A stretch of DNA of 64,000 nt from Bacillus sp. SLBN-46 (GTDB taxonomy: Bacteria; Bacillota; Bacilli; Bacillales; Cytobacillaceae). The DNA lies in contig NZ_JAVIZM010000001.1 in assembly GCF_031453555.1 (NCBI RefSeq), forward strand, positions 3,541,001 to 3,605,000. Direction: 5' to 3'. Shown piece by piece: positions 17,172-25,617 of the stretch. Position numbers and translations under genes: made by a program. The notes beneath the pieces are model-generated. The model ran no database searches. It saw nothing but the letters and a program-made list of their open reading frames with translations, and was not told the origin of the DNA. Positions within the stretch are counted from its first letter, which is position 1. Each line of letters begins with the position of its first letter.

Positions 17172-18119
17172 TTAGTAAGCACCTTCTGACTCACTAAAAA
17201 GTGAATTCATATAATTTACGTCCGCACTAGAGAGATTAATGCCAGAACCTAAACAGCTATCTTCTATTTGTTCCGGTCGTCTTGCTCCAATAATGACTGA
17301 GGGTACACTTTTCCATCGTAATGACCATGCAATAACAAGTTGACTAACCGTACAACCGTAATCCGTGGCAATTGGCTTTAATTGTTCCACTAGTTTCAGA
17401 GTTTGAAGTAGTCGATCCTTTTGAAAGATTTCTTCTTCACTTCTCCAGTCCCCCTTCTCAAAACGAGGTACTTCTTTCAATTTGCCGGTAAGAATTCCCC
17501 TTCCCAACACTTTATAGGGAAGGATAGACATCCCTTCACTCTCGGCATATGGAATAATTTCATTTTCTACGATTCTATCCAATAAACTGTATTCAACCTG
17601 ATTGGTGACGATTGGTAAATACTGACTTGCTTCTACCATCTGCTCAATAGAGAAATTAGACACACCAACATAACGAACCTTTCCTGACTCTACGAGCAAA
17701 CTTAACGCTTCCATCGTTTCCTTCATTGGAGTATTGGGATCTGGCCAGTGCAGCTGATACAAATCTATCTTTTCCACCTTGAGTCTCTTCATGCTATCTT
17801 CACAAGCTCGAATCACATAATCTGCCTTCAAATTGTTCCTCAAATTCCCTGCATGGTCCCATTCCAACCCTACCTTAGTTGCAATGACCATGTCCTGCTG
17901 ACTGGAACCCAACGTCTTACCTAACAGTTTCTCCGCATAGCCAAAGCCATACATATCCGCAGTATCAAAAAAATTCACTCCCAAATCTACGGCACGGTAT
18001 ATCGTTTTTCTTGCATCTTCTTCATTAACCTTTCCCATTCCATGGCCAGAAATCGGCCATGTACCGAAACAGATTTCAGAAACATTCAGATCTGTTTGGT
18101 GTAATTTACTGTACTTCAT
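17172..18119 (-). CDS. Aldo/keto reductase
   Basis: A 315-residue NAD(P)H-dependent carbonyl reductase with the (beta/alpha)8 fold. The catalytic residues are visible: Asp and Tyr in FFDTADMYGFGYAEKLLG, Lys in VIATKVGLEWD, and His in LYQLHWPDPNTPM. GVSNFSIEQM and the C-terminal VIIGARRPEQIED are the usual cofactor region. It lies between a tiny Cys-rich gene and the Dabb gene, downstream of a sugar transporter and a PhyH dioxygenase, so it probably acts on a sugar or polyol derivative. The start follows GGGG in a C-rich minus-strand leader. Confidence 0.9.
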   Translation of the reverse strand: MKYSKLHQTDLNVSEICFGTWPISGHGMGKVNEEDARKTIYRAVDLGVNFFDTADMYGFGYAEKLLGKTLGSSQQDMVIATKVGLEWDHAGNLRNNLKADYVIRACEDSMKRLKVEKIDLYQLHWPDPNTPMKETMEALSLLVESGKVRYVGVSNFSIEQMVEASQYLPIVTNQVEYSLLDRIVENEIIPYAESEGMSILPYKVLGRGILTGKLKEVPRFEKGDWRSEEEIFQKDRLLQTLKLVEQLKPIATDYGCTVSQLVIAWSLRWKSVPSVIIGARRPEQIEDSCLGSGINLSSADVNYMNSLFSESEGAY

Positions 18120-18160
18120 ATATGCCCCCCGTTAATTGGAATCTTCAATAATGGACTTAT

Positions 18161-18271
18161 TTATTCTTCATCGTATGTTTCGTTCATCTCACTACTGCAA
18201 TCCCAACATACCGATCTATTTCTTTCCATTTTAGCTAACTCACTTCCACAACAAATACAAACATCATTCAT
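18161..18271 (-). CDS. Tiny Cys-rich putative zinc-ribbon protein, 36 aa
   Basis: Found by eye. ATG 18271 is preceded by GAGGAGGAG at ideal distance, and the frame ends at TAA 18163-18161. The product opens MNDVCICCGSELAKMERNRS and has a second knuckle CWDC, so the metal site would be CxCC...CxxC, enough for one zinc ion. The C-terminus is acidic (ETYDEE). It sits 41 bases before the aldo/keto reductase, after a strong terminator, so it is the likely first gene of the unit with the reductase and Dabb genes. Function unknown. Confidence 0.7.
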   Translation of the reverse strand: MNDVCICCGSELAKMERNRSVCWDCSSEMNETYDEE

Positions 18272-18301
18272 AAAATTCTCCTCCTCGTTCATTTTCTGTG
18301 T

Positions 18302-18350
18302 AAAAAAAAACAGGAGAGCCGCAAATATTTTTCAATTGGCTCTTCTGTTT
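18302..18350 (-). terminator. Terminator of the sugar transporter-PhyH operon
   Basis: Minus-strand stem ACAGAAGAGCC / GGCTCTCCTGT with a 17-base loop, followed by ten T. It sits between the PhyH gene and the tiny Cys-rich gene. Confidence 0.88.
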
Positions 18351-18369
18351 TCAAACTATTAATCTTGAA

Positions 18370-19293
18370 TTACCATTTTTTTAGCCCTAATAGTTTCTCA
18401 CCTAATTCGGTAAGTACCGCTCGATCATATTTTACTTGTTCCCAATTACGCGGATCCCCTGGAAAAGCGAATCCCTCAGGCTTAATTCTTTCGCTCCAAG
18501 ATTGGATTCTTGTTTCTCTTAAGCTCTCATTATTTTCTTGTGCTGGAAACATGGAAATATATTGCGCAATTCGTGCCTTTTCAGAGTAGTTAGGGCGAAT
18601 ACCATGTGGCTGCATGCTATTAAAAATGAGCAAATCCCCAGCTTTAGTCACTACTTTTGTTGGAGTAAATCCTGTAGTGTCTGGTTTATATGGATCTCTA
18701 TCTTCAGGCTGTGTTTTTACCCAATCATCAAACGTTCTATAGAGCTCAGGAATACACTGGAAACCACCCATGTCCACATCGGTATCGACTAGGGATAATA
18801 CCCCTTGCACATTAACTGGAATTGGATCTAAGGAAGTATCTACATCCCAATGAATGAATCCCTTATATTCATGTCCAGGCTTCATTGGAAGGTTCAAATT
18901 ACAGCGGTCAATACTCACCCAAAGCTTTTCAGTGCCCCAAATATCTACAAACGCATTGTAAATTTTCTCATACATGCGGTTATCCCATAAATACTGATGG
19001 TTATATAGTTCAACCATTCCAGTGTTCATTAGCTCCTTCATTGCCATTTCACGGCGTGGAGCTGTGTACCATGTAGATGAATCATTAGCATCCTTTTCTT
19101 CGAATTCCCAAATTAACCTTACTAAACGTTCAATATGATCTTGAGGAATTGCGTTACGAATAATAACATAGCCGTTTTCCTTCCAAAACTTCCAATCCTC
19201 TTCACTTAATACCCTTAATGGTTCATTGTTTTTGCGTTCATTTAATGGAATTTCTATTTCAAGGATATTATTTAGCTTTTTTTCTGCTTTCAT
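18370..19293 (-). CDS. Phytanoyl-CoA dioxygenase (PhyH)-family Fe(II)/2-oxoglutarate oxygenase
   Basis: A 307-residue non-haem iron oxygenase with a double-stranded beta-helix core. The iron ligands are visible as His and Asp in HWDVDTSL and a distal His in MQPHGIRPNYSEKARI, where the Arg is the likely 2-oxoglutarate anchor. Members hydroxylate lipids, ectoine or small metabolites. This one follows a sugar ABC transporter by 47 bases, so the substrate is probably imported by it. The gene closes the transporter operon with a strong terminator. Confidence 0.88.
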   Translation of the reverse strand: MKAEKKLNNILEIEIPLNERKNNEPLRVLSEEDWKFWKENGYVIIRNAIPQDHIERLVRLIWEFEEKDANDSSTWYTAPRREMAMKELMNTGMVELYNHQYLWDNRMYEKIYNAFVDIWGTEKLWVSIDRCNLNLPMKPGHEYKGFIHWDVDTSLDPIPVNVQGVLSLVDTDVDMGGFQCIPELYRTFDDWVKTQPEDRDPYKPDTTGFTPTKVVTKAGDLLIFNSMQPHGIRPNYSEKARIAQYISMFPAQENNESLRETRIQSWSERIKPEGFAFPGDPRNWEQVKYDRAVLTELGEKLLGLKKW

Positions 19294-19340
19294 TATTTAC
19301 TTCCTCCTTATTTATCTTTGATTTATTAATAAGCAAACGC

Positions 19341-20291
19341 TTATTTGCTAGTAAATTTATCAAGATTTTCTTTTGTTACCAGTTGGAAAGGAATCATGTT
19401 GTCTTTGTCCACTTTTTCACCCTTTGCCGCTTTTTTTGCAACCTCAACCGCCATTTTTCCTTGTGCATCAACATCCTGAAAAACAGTTGCTGAAAGTTCT
19501 CCTGATTTAACTGAATTCAAAGCATCTGGGATCGCATCAATTCCGATTACCTTGATATTTTTCAGTTTCCCTGCTGCACTCAGTGCTTTTATGGCACCCA
19601 AGGCCATTTCATCATTTTGAGCAACGATTGCATCAAGCTTCTGTGATTGAAGCCAGTTTTCTGTTAACGATAGGGCCTCTTCACGCGACCAATTGGCTGT
19701 TTGTTCCGCAGCAACTTTTATATTTGGGAAGTCTTTTAACACTTTTTCATTTCCTTCAGTTCGGTTTACTTCAGCTGAATTGCCATTAGGTCCATGGATA
19801 ATGCCAATCTTTCCTTTTCCACCTAACAAGTCTGCTATATGCTTCATTTCTATTTTTCCAGCTTCGACATCGTCAGATCCCACATGCGCTGTTGCTTTGT
19901 CTTCATTTGAGACAACTGCGAGCACAGTAATAATGGGAATATTTTCTGCGACAGCCTGCTCAACAACTGGAGCACTACCATCCTTGTCTGCCGGATTTAA
20001 GATGATCGCATCTACTTTCTGATTGATAAGATTTTCGACTTGACTAATTTGATTTTCTGCTTTACCTTCTCCATCCGATTCAATTAATTGGACATCAGCG
20101 GATTTTGCATATTTACGAATGGAATCTTGTAAATTAACAATATATTCATTCTGCAAATTCTGGTACAAAACACCTATTTTGAGCTTTCCTTTTGCAGTTC
20201 CACTTGCTTTCTCTTTTGCTTTTCCTGAACATCCACTTAAAATTCCGAGAACGATTAATAGGGCTGCAGCTAATACCTTCCACTTTTTCAT
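19341..20291 (-). CDS. Sugar ABC transporter substrate-binding lipoprotein (RbsB-like)
   Basis: A 316-residue periplasmic-binding-protein-like receptor of the ribose/galactose family, fixed to the membrane by a lipid on Cys21 of the lipobox LSGC after a short signal peptide. The mature part shows IGVLYQNLQNEYIVNLQDSI, the hinge region IIHGPNGNSAEVNRTEGN and VIGIDAIPDALNSVKSGEL. It delivers a sugar-like ligand to the permease and ATPase encoded just upstream. Ligand not predictable; ribose itself is not implied, because no ribokinase or rbsD is present. Confidence 0.92.
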   Translation of the reverse strand: MKKWKVLAAALLIVLGILSGCSGKAKEKASGTAKGKLKIGVLYQNLQNEYIVNLQDSIRKYAKSADVQLIESDGEGKAENQISQVENLINQKVDAIILNPADKDGSAPVVEQAVAENIPIITVLAVVSNEDKATAHVGSDDVEAGKIEMKHIADLLGGKGKIGIIHGPNGNSAEVNRTEGNEKVLKDFPNIKVAAEQTANWSREEALSLTENWLQSQKLDAIVAQNDEMALGAIKALSAAGKLKNIKVIGIDAIPDALNSVKSGELSATVFQDVDAQGKMAVEVAKKAAKGEKVDKDNMIPFQLVTKENLDKFTSK

Positions 20292-20311
20292 ACACTCACT
20301 CCTTATATTTT

Positions 20312-21319
20312 TTATTGGTGATTCTTTTTATCAAGTAGAACGGCAATGACGATGATGGCTCCTTTTAATATTTGTTGATAGTAGGAAGAAACATTTAATA
20401 GATCTAGACCATTGTTCATTACTCCAATAATCAACACTCCAATCAATGTTCCAATTAAGCTCCCTACTCCGCCAAATAAACTAGTTCCTCCAATAACTAC
20501 AGCTGCAATAGCATCAAGCTCATACCCCTGGCCGAGAACAGGTGATCCTGACATAATTCTTGAGGAAAGAACCATCCCCCCAATTCCAGCTAATAATCCG
20601 GATATGGCGTAGACCCCAATTTTGACAGAGCTGGTGTGAATGCCTGATAGTTTAGCAGATTGTTCATTTCCGCCAGTTGCAAACACATGTCTACCGAAAA
20701 CAGTAAAATTGAGAATAAATATTCCTACTAAAACAATGACCAAGAAAGCAACCACAGGAATAGGAAATCCTAAGATATAGCCGCTGCCAATATTGTTATA
20801 ACTACTGCTTAAGCCAATAACAGGGCGGCCCTCCGTATAGACCATAGCTAGTCCTCTAGCAGCAGTCATCATTCCTAAAGTCGCAATAAACGGTGCAACC
20901 TTCCACCTAGCAACTAAAACACCATTAATTAGTCCACAAGCTAATCCGACAGTAATTCCGATGATAATTGGGATAAAAATCGAATAACTGCTGTCTGCTT
21001 TAGCAAAGCTTGCAGCAACAACGGCTGAAAGAGCCATAATGGATCCGACAGAAAGGTCAATCCCCCCAGTAATGATCACGAAGGACATTCCAATTGCTAC
21101 AATGCCGATAATCGAGACTTGCCGCAAAATATTGATTATATTGGTAGATGTTAAAAACGACTCAGATGTAATAGATAAGATGATAAACAAGATGGCAAAA
21201 GCAATATAAATCCCATATTTTGCAAAGAGCTTTCCTGTCCCCCCCGTTTTTATTACCGTTTGTGAATTTACTAAATCCATTAGACTAAATTTCGCTACTT
21301 CTTCTTTTTGAGAGTTCAT
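20312..21319 (-). CDS. Sugar ABC transporter permease (RbsC-like)
   Basis: A 335-residue integral membrane permease of the branched-chain-amino-acid/ribose type, with about nine helices. It has the motif SVGSIMALSAV and the C-terminal domain GGTSLFGGVGSLIGTLIGV common to RbsC-like proteins. ATG 21319 overlaps the stop of the ATPase gene by four bases (ATGA) and has GGAG upstream, so it is preferred to an earlier in-frame start. It works with the ATPase and lipoprotein of this operon. Confidence 0.92.
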   Translation of the reverse strand: MNSQKEEVAKFSLMDLVNSQTVIKTGGTGKLFAKYGIYIAFAILFIILSITSESFLTSTNIINILRQVSIIGIVAIGMSFVIITGGIDLSVGSIMALSAVVAASFAKADSSYSIFIPIIIGITVGLACGLINGVLVARWKVAPFIATLGMMTAARGLAMVYTEGRPVIGLSSSYNNIGSGYILGFPIPVVAFLVIVLVGIFILNFTVFGRHVFATGGNEQSAKLSGIHTSSVKIGVYAISGLLAGIGGMVLSSRIMSGSPVLGQGYELDAIAAVVIGGTSLFGGVGSLIGTLIGVLIIGVMNNGLDLLNVSSYYQQILKGAIIVIAVLLDKKNHQ

Positions 21320-22851
21320 CCGATTTTTTCTCCTTTCTGAATACCTGCACAACATGCCATCACTTTTTCCTGGTCAAACTCCTCTCTGGTAAACTCTCCA
21401 GTTAATTTGCCTTCACTCATGACAATAATCCGGTCACAAATACCAAACAATTCAGGCATTTCTGAGGAAATCACAATCACGGATTTACCCATACTTGCAA
21501 AATCGTAGATAATTTTATAGATTTCTGCTTTTGCACCAATATCGATTCCTCTAGTAGGTTCATCTAGAATTAAGATGTCAGGATGATTTAATAGCCATTT
21601 AGCAATAACAATTTTTTGCTGATTACCCCCACTTAAATTTTTCACTAACATGTTCCGATTTGGTGTTTTAATCTTTAAAGAAGTTATTTGCTGGTCTACT
21701 GCACTGTTTTCTTTTTTTCGAGAGATGATATTTTTAAAGGAAGTAAACTTCTTTAAATTAACTAAACTGATGTTGTCTTTAACTGAACCTGTTAAATTTA
21801 AGCCTGTTTGCTTTCTATCCTCAGTTACTAAGGCGATTCCATTTTTTATTGCATGCTTAGGGTGTTTATGTACCACCTTTTTTTGATTAATATAGATTTC
21901 ACCACTATGGGGAGGATTCACACCGAAAATACTTTCGACCACTTCGGTTCTCCCTGCACCTACCAGTCCTGCAATTCCAATCACCTCCCCTTGATGGACG
22001 GAGAACGAGATATTTTCAAAGTAGTTTTTTCGTGTAAGCTTTTTCACCTCCATGAAGACGTTTTCAGTTTTCGTTGTTTTTGTTTGATACACTTCTTTAA
22101 GCTCTCTACCGACCATTAAGGAAATAAGTATATCTTGATTTAACTCTGCTGCTTTTTTACTGTCGATATAACAACCATCCCTTAATACAGTTATTTCATC
22201 TGCAATTTTAAAAATCTCATCCATTTTGTGAGAGATATAAATAATAGACTTGCCTTGAGAGGTTAGCATTTTAATAATTTCAAACAGTTTTTCCACTTCT
22301 CTATCCGTGATTGCAGAAGTTGGTTCATCCATCACGATAATATCCGCTTGATTCGAAACCGCTTTCACAATTTCGACCATTTGTTTATCTGATACAGAAA
22401 GGGAAGACATTTTTTTATCTGGGTCCAATTTAATTTTCAATTGCTCAAATAGCTTTAGTGCCCTTTCACTTTGTTCCCTCTTCTTGATTACCTTACTTCT
22501 TCCGATGGTAGGTTCTCTGCCAAGAAAGATATTATCTGAAACAGTCATCTCAGATACAAAACTTAACTCTTGATGGATCATACTAACCCCACTGCGTAAA
22601 GCATCGCGAGGATTATTAAGCTCTACTTTTTCCCCTTTTAGAAAAAGTTCACCTTTATCTGGTTTATAGATACCGGCAAGTATTTTCATTAGTGTAGATT
22701 TCCCTGCTCCATTTTCTCCCATGAGTGCATGGACAGTTCCTTTTTTCACATAAAGGGAAACCTCATCAAGTGCTCTCACACCTGGAAATGATTTTGAGAT
22801 CCTTTTCATTTCGAGAGCGTACTCATTCTTCTTCTCCAACTGAATGTTCAC
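21316..22851 (-). CDS. Sugar ABC transporter ATP-binding protein with two ABC domains (RbsA-like)
   Basis: A 511-residue duplicated ATPase. Domain 1 (about 10-250) has Walker A GENGAGKST and Walker B DIIVMDEPTSAI. Domain 2 (about 265-500) has the degenerate Walker A GLVGAGRTE, signature LSGGNQQK and Walker B DILILDEPTRGI, the usual RbsA/MglA arrangement in which one site is altered. It is the first gene of the operon, with a 351-base regulatory gap separating it from the divergent AraC gene. Confidence 0.93.
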   Translation of the reverse strand: MNIQLEKKNEYALEMKRISKSFPGVRALDEVSLYVKKGTVHALMGENGAGKSTLMKILAGIYKPDKGELFLKGEKVELNNPRDALRSGVSMIHQELSFVSEMTVSDNIFLGREPTIGRSKVIKKREQSERALKLFEQLKIKLDPDKKMSSLSVSDKQMVEIVKAVSNQADIIVMDEPTSAITDREVEKLFEIIKMLTSQGKSIIYISHKMDEIFKIADEITVLRDGCYIDSKKAAELNQDILISLMVGRELKEVYQTKTTKTENVFMEVKKLTRKNYFENISFSVHQGEVIGIAGLVGAGRTEVVESIFGVNPPHSGEIYINQKKVVHKHPKHAIKNGIALVTEDRKQTGLNLTGSVKDNISLVNLKKFTSFKNIISRKKENSAVDQQITSLKIKTPNRNMLVKNLSGGNQQKIVIAKWLLNHPDILILDEPTRGIDIGAKAEIYKIIYDFASMGKSVIVISSEMPELFGICDRIIVMSEGKLTGEFTREEFDQEKVMACCAGIQKGEKIG

Positions 22852-22885
22852 CCCTTCTTATCAAAATCTGATTAGTTAGAATATT

Positions 22886-23156
22886 ACTATCGCCATAGTG
22901 TTAATACAATTAACTATCGTGCTAAGCTTAAAATAAAAACTATAATATCTTGCTATTACCCTTTTTATTTCCTATTCGTTTTTCTACTAGTTCATTAGTA
23001 ACAATTCGAAATTCAGGTCTTGATTATAAAAATTTGGGTGTTTTTATTAAATTTTTTGTTATAGAATGAAAAAAAGACATCACAATTCTACATATCTTGA
23101 ATTTTAGTAATCTAAAGTATGTTGTTTTTGCTAAATAAAAAACTATACTATCTTGC
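22886..23156. promoter_or_regulatory. Candidate AraC operator sites between transporter operon and regulator
   Basis: The divergent 351-base gap holds a direct repeat: AAATAAAAACTATAATATCTTGC at 22931-22953 (23 bases; key bases ACTATxxTATCTTGC) recurs with two differences at 23133-23156. An inverted pair ACTAT-cgcc-ATAGT lies at 22886-22899 and another ACTATCG at 22913-22919. Spaced direct repeats on both sides of the gap are typical AraC-family binding sites. The regulator gene is adjacent, so it is the likely binder. Confidence 0.55.
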
Positions 23157-23202
23157 GGTCGGTGAATTATACTGCTAAAGCAACTAATTGGAGGATGAGA
23201 TG

Positions 23203-24087
23203 ATGGGGAACTCTATTTACAAAGTTTTCAACGAGGAATATGTAGATTCACCTTTAAAATTTAATAAGCCCCCTGTCCTTGCCTACTCTGGGCAAGTTGG
23301 CGGTAATCCGAATTGGAATTTTCCGAGTCACAAACATGATGATTTAAGTGAAATTATTTATATTTGTGAGGGAGAAGGAACCTTTATTATTAATAATAAA
23401 AGTTATACTGCAAGAGAAGGCGATATTCTCATCTACAATTCGGGGGTCATCCATGAAGAATACTCGAATCCAACAAACCCACTCAAGACCTTCTTTTGCG
23501 GGGTCTCCAATCTTGCTATTGATCAGTTGAAAGATCTTGATATTATCCCATCAAATCTAGAACCAGTAATCCGAAAAAATGAATTATCAGATCAGATTGG
23601 AACCTATTTAGCACATATATTTGAAGAATCATCCCTACAAGCCGCAGGTTATGAAATCATTTGCCAAGGCTTATTGACCTCTTCTATCGCATTAATTCAT
23701 AGAGCTATTAAGCTGCAACATTGTAAAAGTGAAACAAAGGAAGCCCATACCCTTGCCCATCGAATAAAAGAATTTATTGATAAAAATTATAAAAAAAATA
23801 TTAAGCTTGAGGACATTGCTGATGAATTATTTATCAATAAATACTACCTATCACATGTTTTTAAGGAACAAATGCAATTGACCCCGATCAATTACTTAAT
23901 TAATCGAAGAATGGGCGAAGCAAAGAACTTGTTAGTATCAACGGAGTTAAAAATCGGAGAAATAGCAAGAATAACAGGTTACGATAATCCAAACTACTTT
24001 ACACTTTTATTTAAAAAAATGACAGGTGAAACACCTAAACAATTTAAGGAAAGCCATCGAAAAAATCTATATTATCATAATAATTAA
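23203..24087 (+). CDS. AraC-family transcriptional regulator with cupin sensor domain
   Basis: A 294-residue regulator. An N-terminal cupin (about 20-130; ICEGEGTFIINNKSYTAREG) is the probable ligand pocket. The C-terminal 100 residues hold two helix-turn-helix units, with KLEDIADELFINKYYLSHVF and IGEIARITGYDNPNYFTLLF, the AraC signature. GGAGG precedes ATG 23203 by 8 bases (ATG 23200 also possible). It is divergent from the sugar ABC-PhyH operon, so it probably activates that operon in response to the imported compound. Confidence 0.9.
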   Translation: MGNSIYKVFNEEYVDSPLKFNKPPVLAYSGQVGGNPNWNFPSHKHDDLSEIIYICEGEGTFIINNKSYTAREGDILIYNSGVIHEEYSNPTNPLKTFFCGVSNLAIDQLKDLDIIPSNLEPVIRKNELSDQIGTYLAHIFEESSLQAAGYEIICQGLLTSSIALIHRAIKLQHCKSETKEAHTLAHRIKEFIDKNYKKNIKLEDIADELFINKYYLSHVFKEQMQLTPINYLINRRMGEAKNLLVSTELKIGEIARITGYDNPNYFTLLFKKMTGETPKQFKESHRKNLYYHNN

Positions 24088-24095
24088 TACCAAAA

Positions 24096-24134
24096 AAAGA
24101 GGAGAGCTTTTTATTTTAAAAGTTCTCCTCTTTC
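24096..24134. terminator. Bidirectional terminator
   Basis: AAAGAGGAGA...TTTT pairs with AAAA...TCTCCTCTTT around a short T-rich loop, with A and T runs outside. It lies between the convergent AraC and 115-residue genes. Confidence 0.8.
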
Positions 24135-24480
24135 ATTTATTAAAGGGTGAGTTTAGGTTCTTTAAGGTATGAATTCTTGCCGTAAGAAGGAATAAATCAT
24201 TGTAGTGGTTTTGTACGTATTCATCAATTATGTTCATCCCATTTTGAAACTGATCAACTAAATAATAAGTATACTTTCCATCCCAATCGAACTGATTGAT
24301 TCTGAGAAGTTCATCTGCAATTATTTGAAACTTATACTCCTCTGTAAGAAGCTTGATTTGATACAATTTATCAGAATGTATACGGAAATTGTTTTTGTTT
24401 TCATGTCTTTGATTTACAAACTTTATAAAACTAGTAATATTTTCAGCCAACATAATTGCTTTCTGCCGCTCAAATTCCAT
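24133..24480 (-). CDS. Hypothetical protein, 115 aa
   Basis: Not recognised. GGAGAGTGAG precedes ATG at close range. The product is helical, polar and rich in Asn, Gln and Tyr, with no signal peptide or membrane segment (for example FIKFVNQRHENKNNFRIHSD). It is monocistronic, convergent with the AraC regulator and divergent from the DUF3243 gene. A soluble, cytoplasmic protein is likely. A short helical regulator or sporulation-type protein is possible but not supported by a motif. Confidence 0.65.
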   Translation of the reverse strand: MEFERQKAIMLAENITSFIKFVNQRHENKNNFRIHSDKLYQIKLLTEEYKFQIIADELLRINQFDWDGKYTYYLVDQFQNGMNIIDEYVQNHYNDLFLLTARIHTLKNLNSPFNK

Positions 24481-24635
24481 TTCTCACTCTCCTTCATGCA
24501 GTTAGTACTTAATCTTTATAATTTTATGCTCATAGCGTTTATCAATATACTCAAATTAAGTTTTAAGAAGGAAAAGACAGGGAATGCAAAAGATAAGCAC
24601 ATGAAATAATTTTACAAATAAAAGGAGAGATTATT

Positions 24636-24935
24636 ATGGAAAAGCACTTAGATGAGCAACAGATAGAAAATCAGATTTATAAAAACGGAGATTCCTTAAC
24701 AAGTTTTGATGATTTCAGGGAATATCTTAGTGGGAAGGTTCAATTAGGCGAAAGACTAGGAATGGACGAAGAACAATTAGCTAACTCTGCTCAGAAAGTT
24801 GCTGATTACCTAGCGGCAAAAGAATCACCTAAGAATTCCGAGGAGAGATTATTACAGGAGCTATGGAACGTTGGTACGGAGGAAGAGCAACATAAACTGG
24901 CTCATATGCTTGTTCGTTTAGTGCATCACTCATAG
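24636..24935 (+). CDS. DUF3243 family protein (YmfJ-like)
   Basis: A 99-residue helical protein. AAAGGAGAG precedes ATG 24636. Family features are FREYLSGKVQLGERLGMDEE and AQKVADYLAAKESPKNSEER, ending with EEEQHKLAHMLVRLV, close to the pattern of B. subtilis YmfJ. No enzymatic role is known; family members are small alpha-helical proteins found widely in Bacillus. A monocistronic gene with a strong terminator. Confidence 0.82.
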   Translation: MEKHLDEQQIENQIYKNGDSLTSFDDFREYLSGKVQLGERLGMDEEQLANSAQKVADYLAAKESPKNSEERLLQELWNVGTEEEQHKLAHMLVRLVHHS

Positions 24936-24954
24936 GCACACTTAAAAATGTATA

Positions 24955-24996
24955 GAAAAAGGGCTTGGTTTAATAAAATAAACCAAGCCCTTTTTC
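24955..24996. terminator. Strong bidirectional terminator
   Basis: AGAAAAAGGGCTTGGTTTA pairs with its near-perfect complement, with a central loop of a few bases. It serves the DUF3243 gene and the convergent amber-interrupted gene. Confidence 0.88.
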
Positions 24997-25007
24997 TATA
25001 TACACAA

Positions 25008-25433
25008 TTAAAGTACCAAAAAATATTGAATTTGGTTCGGTGAAATTGGTGTAATGGCCATTATGTGATAACCGATGCTTAGCAATTGCGATAAGGTTTC
25101 TGCACAATTGGGCCGAGGAGGCTCGATTGGTGCGTGAAAACTTTTATATAGATTGATGAATTGATTATCCGTTGTACAATGAAGCAATATAACATGTCTA
25201 CCGGTCCACGGTTGACCGATTATTGGTTGTGGATGCAGTTCCCTCATATTGAACACCCTCATTAATTGATACAATAGATTATGAGAAACCACTCGTCCAT
25301 TGTTCTTGAGGAATAACTATGATTGAATCTTCTTTATAATCCCTTGATAATTTTCTTCACTAATAATTCCTAACCATTTACAAAGGTAGGAATTCACTAA
25401 AATTTTCTTCTGGACTCTTCTAGTTATATACAT
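25008..25433 (-). pseudogene. Gene interrupted by an in-frame TAG, hypothetical (142 codons overall)
   Basis: Translating the minus strand from ATG 25433 (GCGGAG 8 bases upstream) gives 38 residues (MYITRRVQKKILVNSYLCKW onward), then TAG at 25319-25317. The same frame continues without another stop for 102 codons to 25008 and reads as ordinary protein (GQPWTGRHVILLHCTTDNQF). Restart is possible at GTG 25292 or at ATG 25247, which has GAGGGTG 6 bases upstream. Either the gene is a nonsense pseudogene, or two short proteins are made, or the TAG is misread sequence. Family not recognised. The interval 25434-25617 shows only an A/T-rich promoter-like region. Confidence 0.55.
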
Positions 25434-25617
25434 ATGAACAACTCCGCTTTTTCTACATTATATTCTATTTGCTCAAAAAAGTTTCCTTCATCCAAAAAAA
25501 TTACTTAAATCAAACAAATGGACAAAAAGAAGATAGTCTCCATATGTATAGGAAACATTTTCTCGCTGGACAAGCATAAGATTGAATAACAATCTTTTGC
25601 TGAAGGGAATGCTTCTC

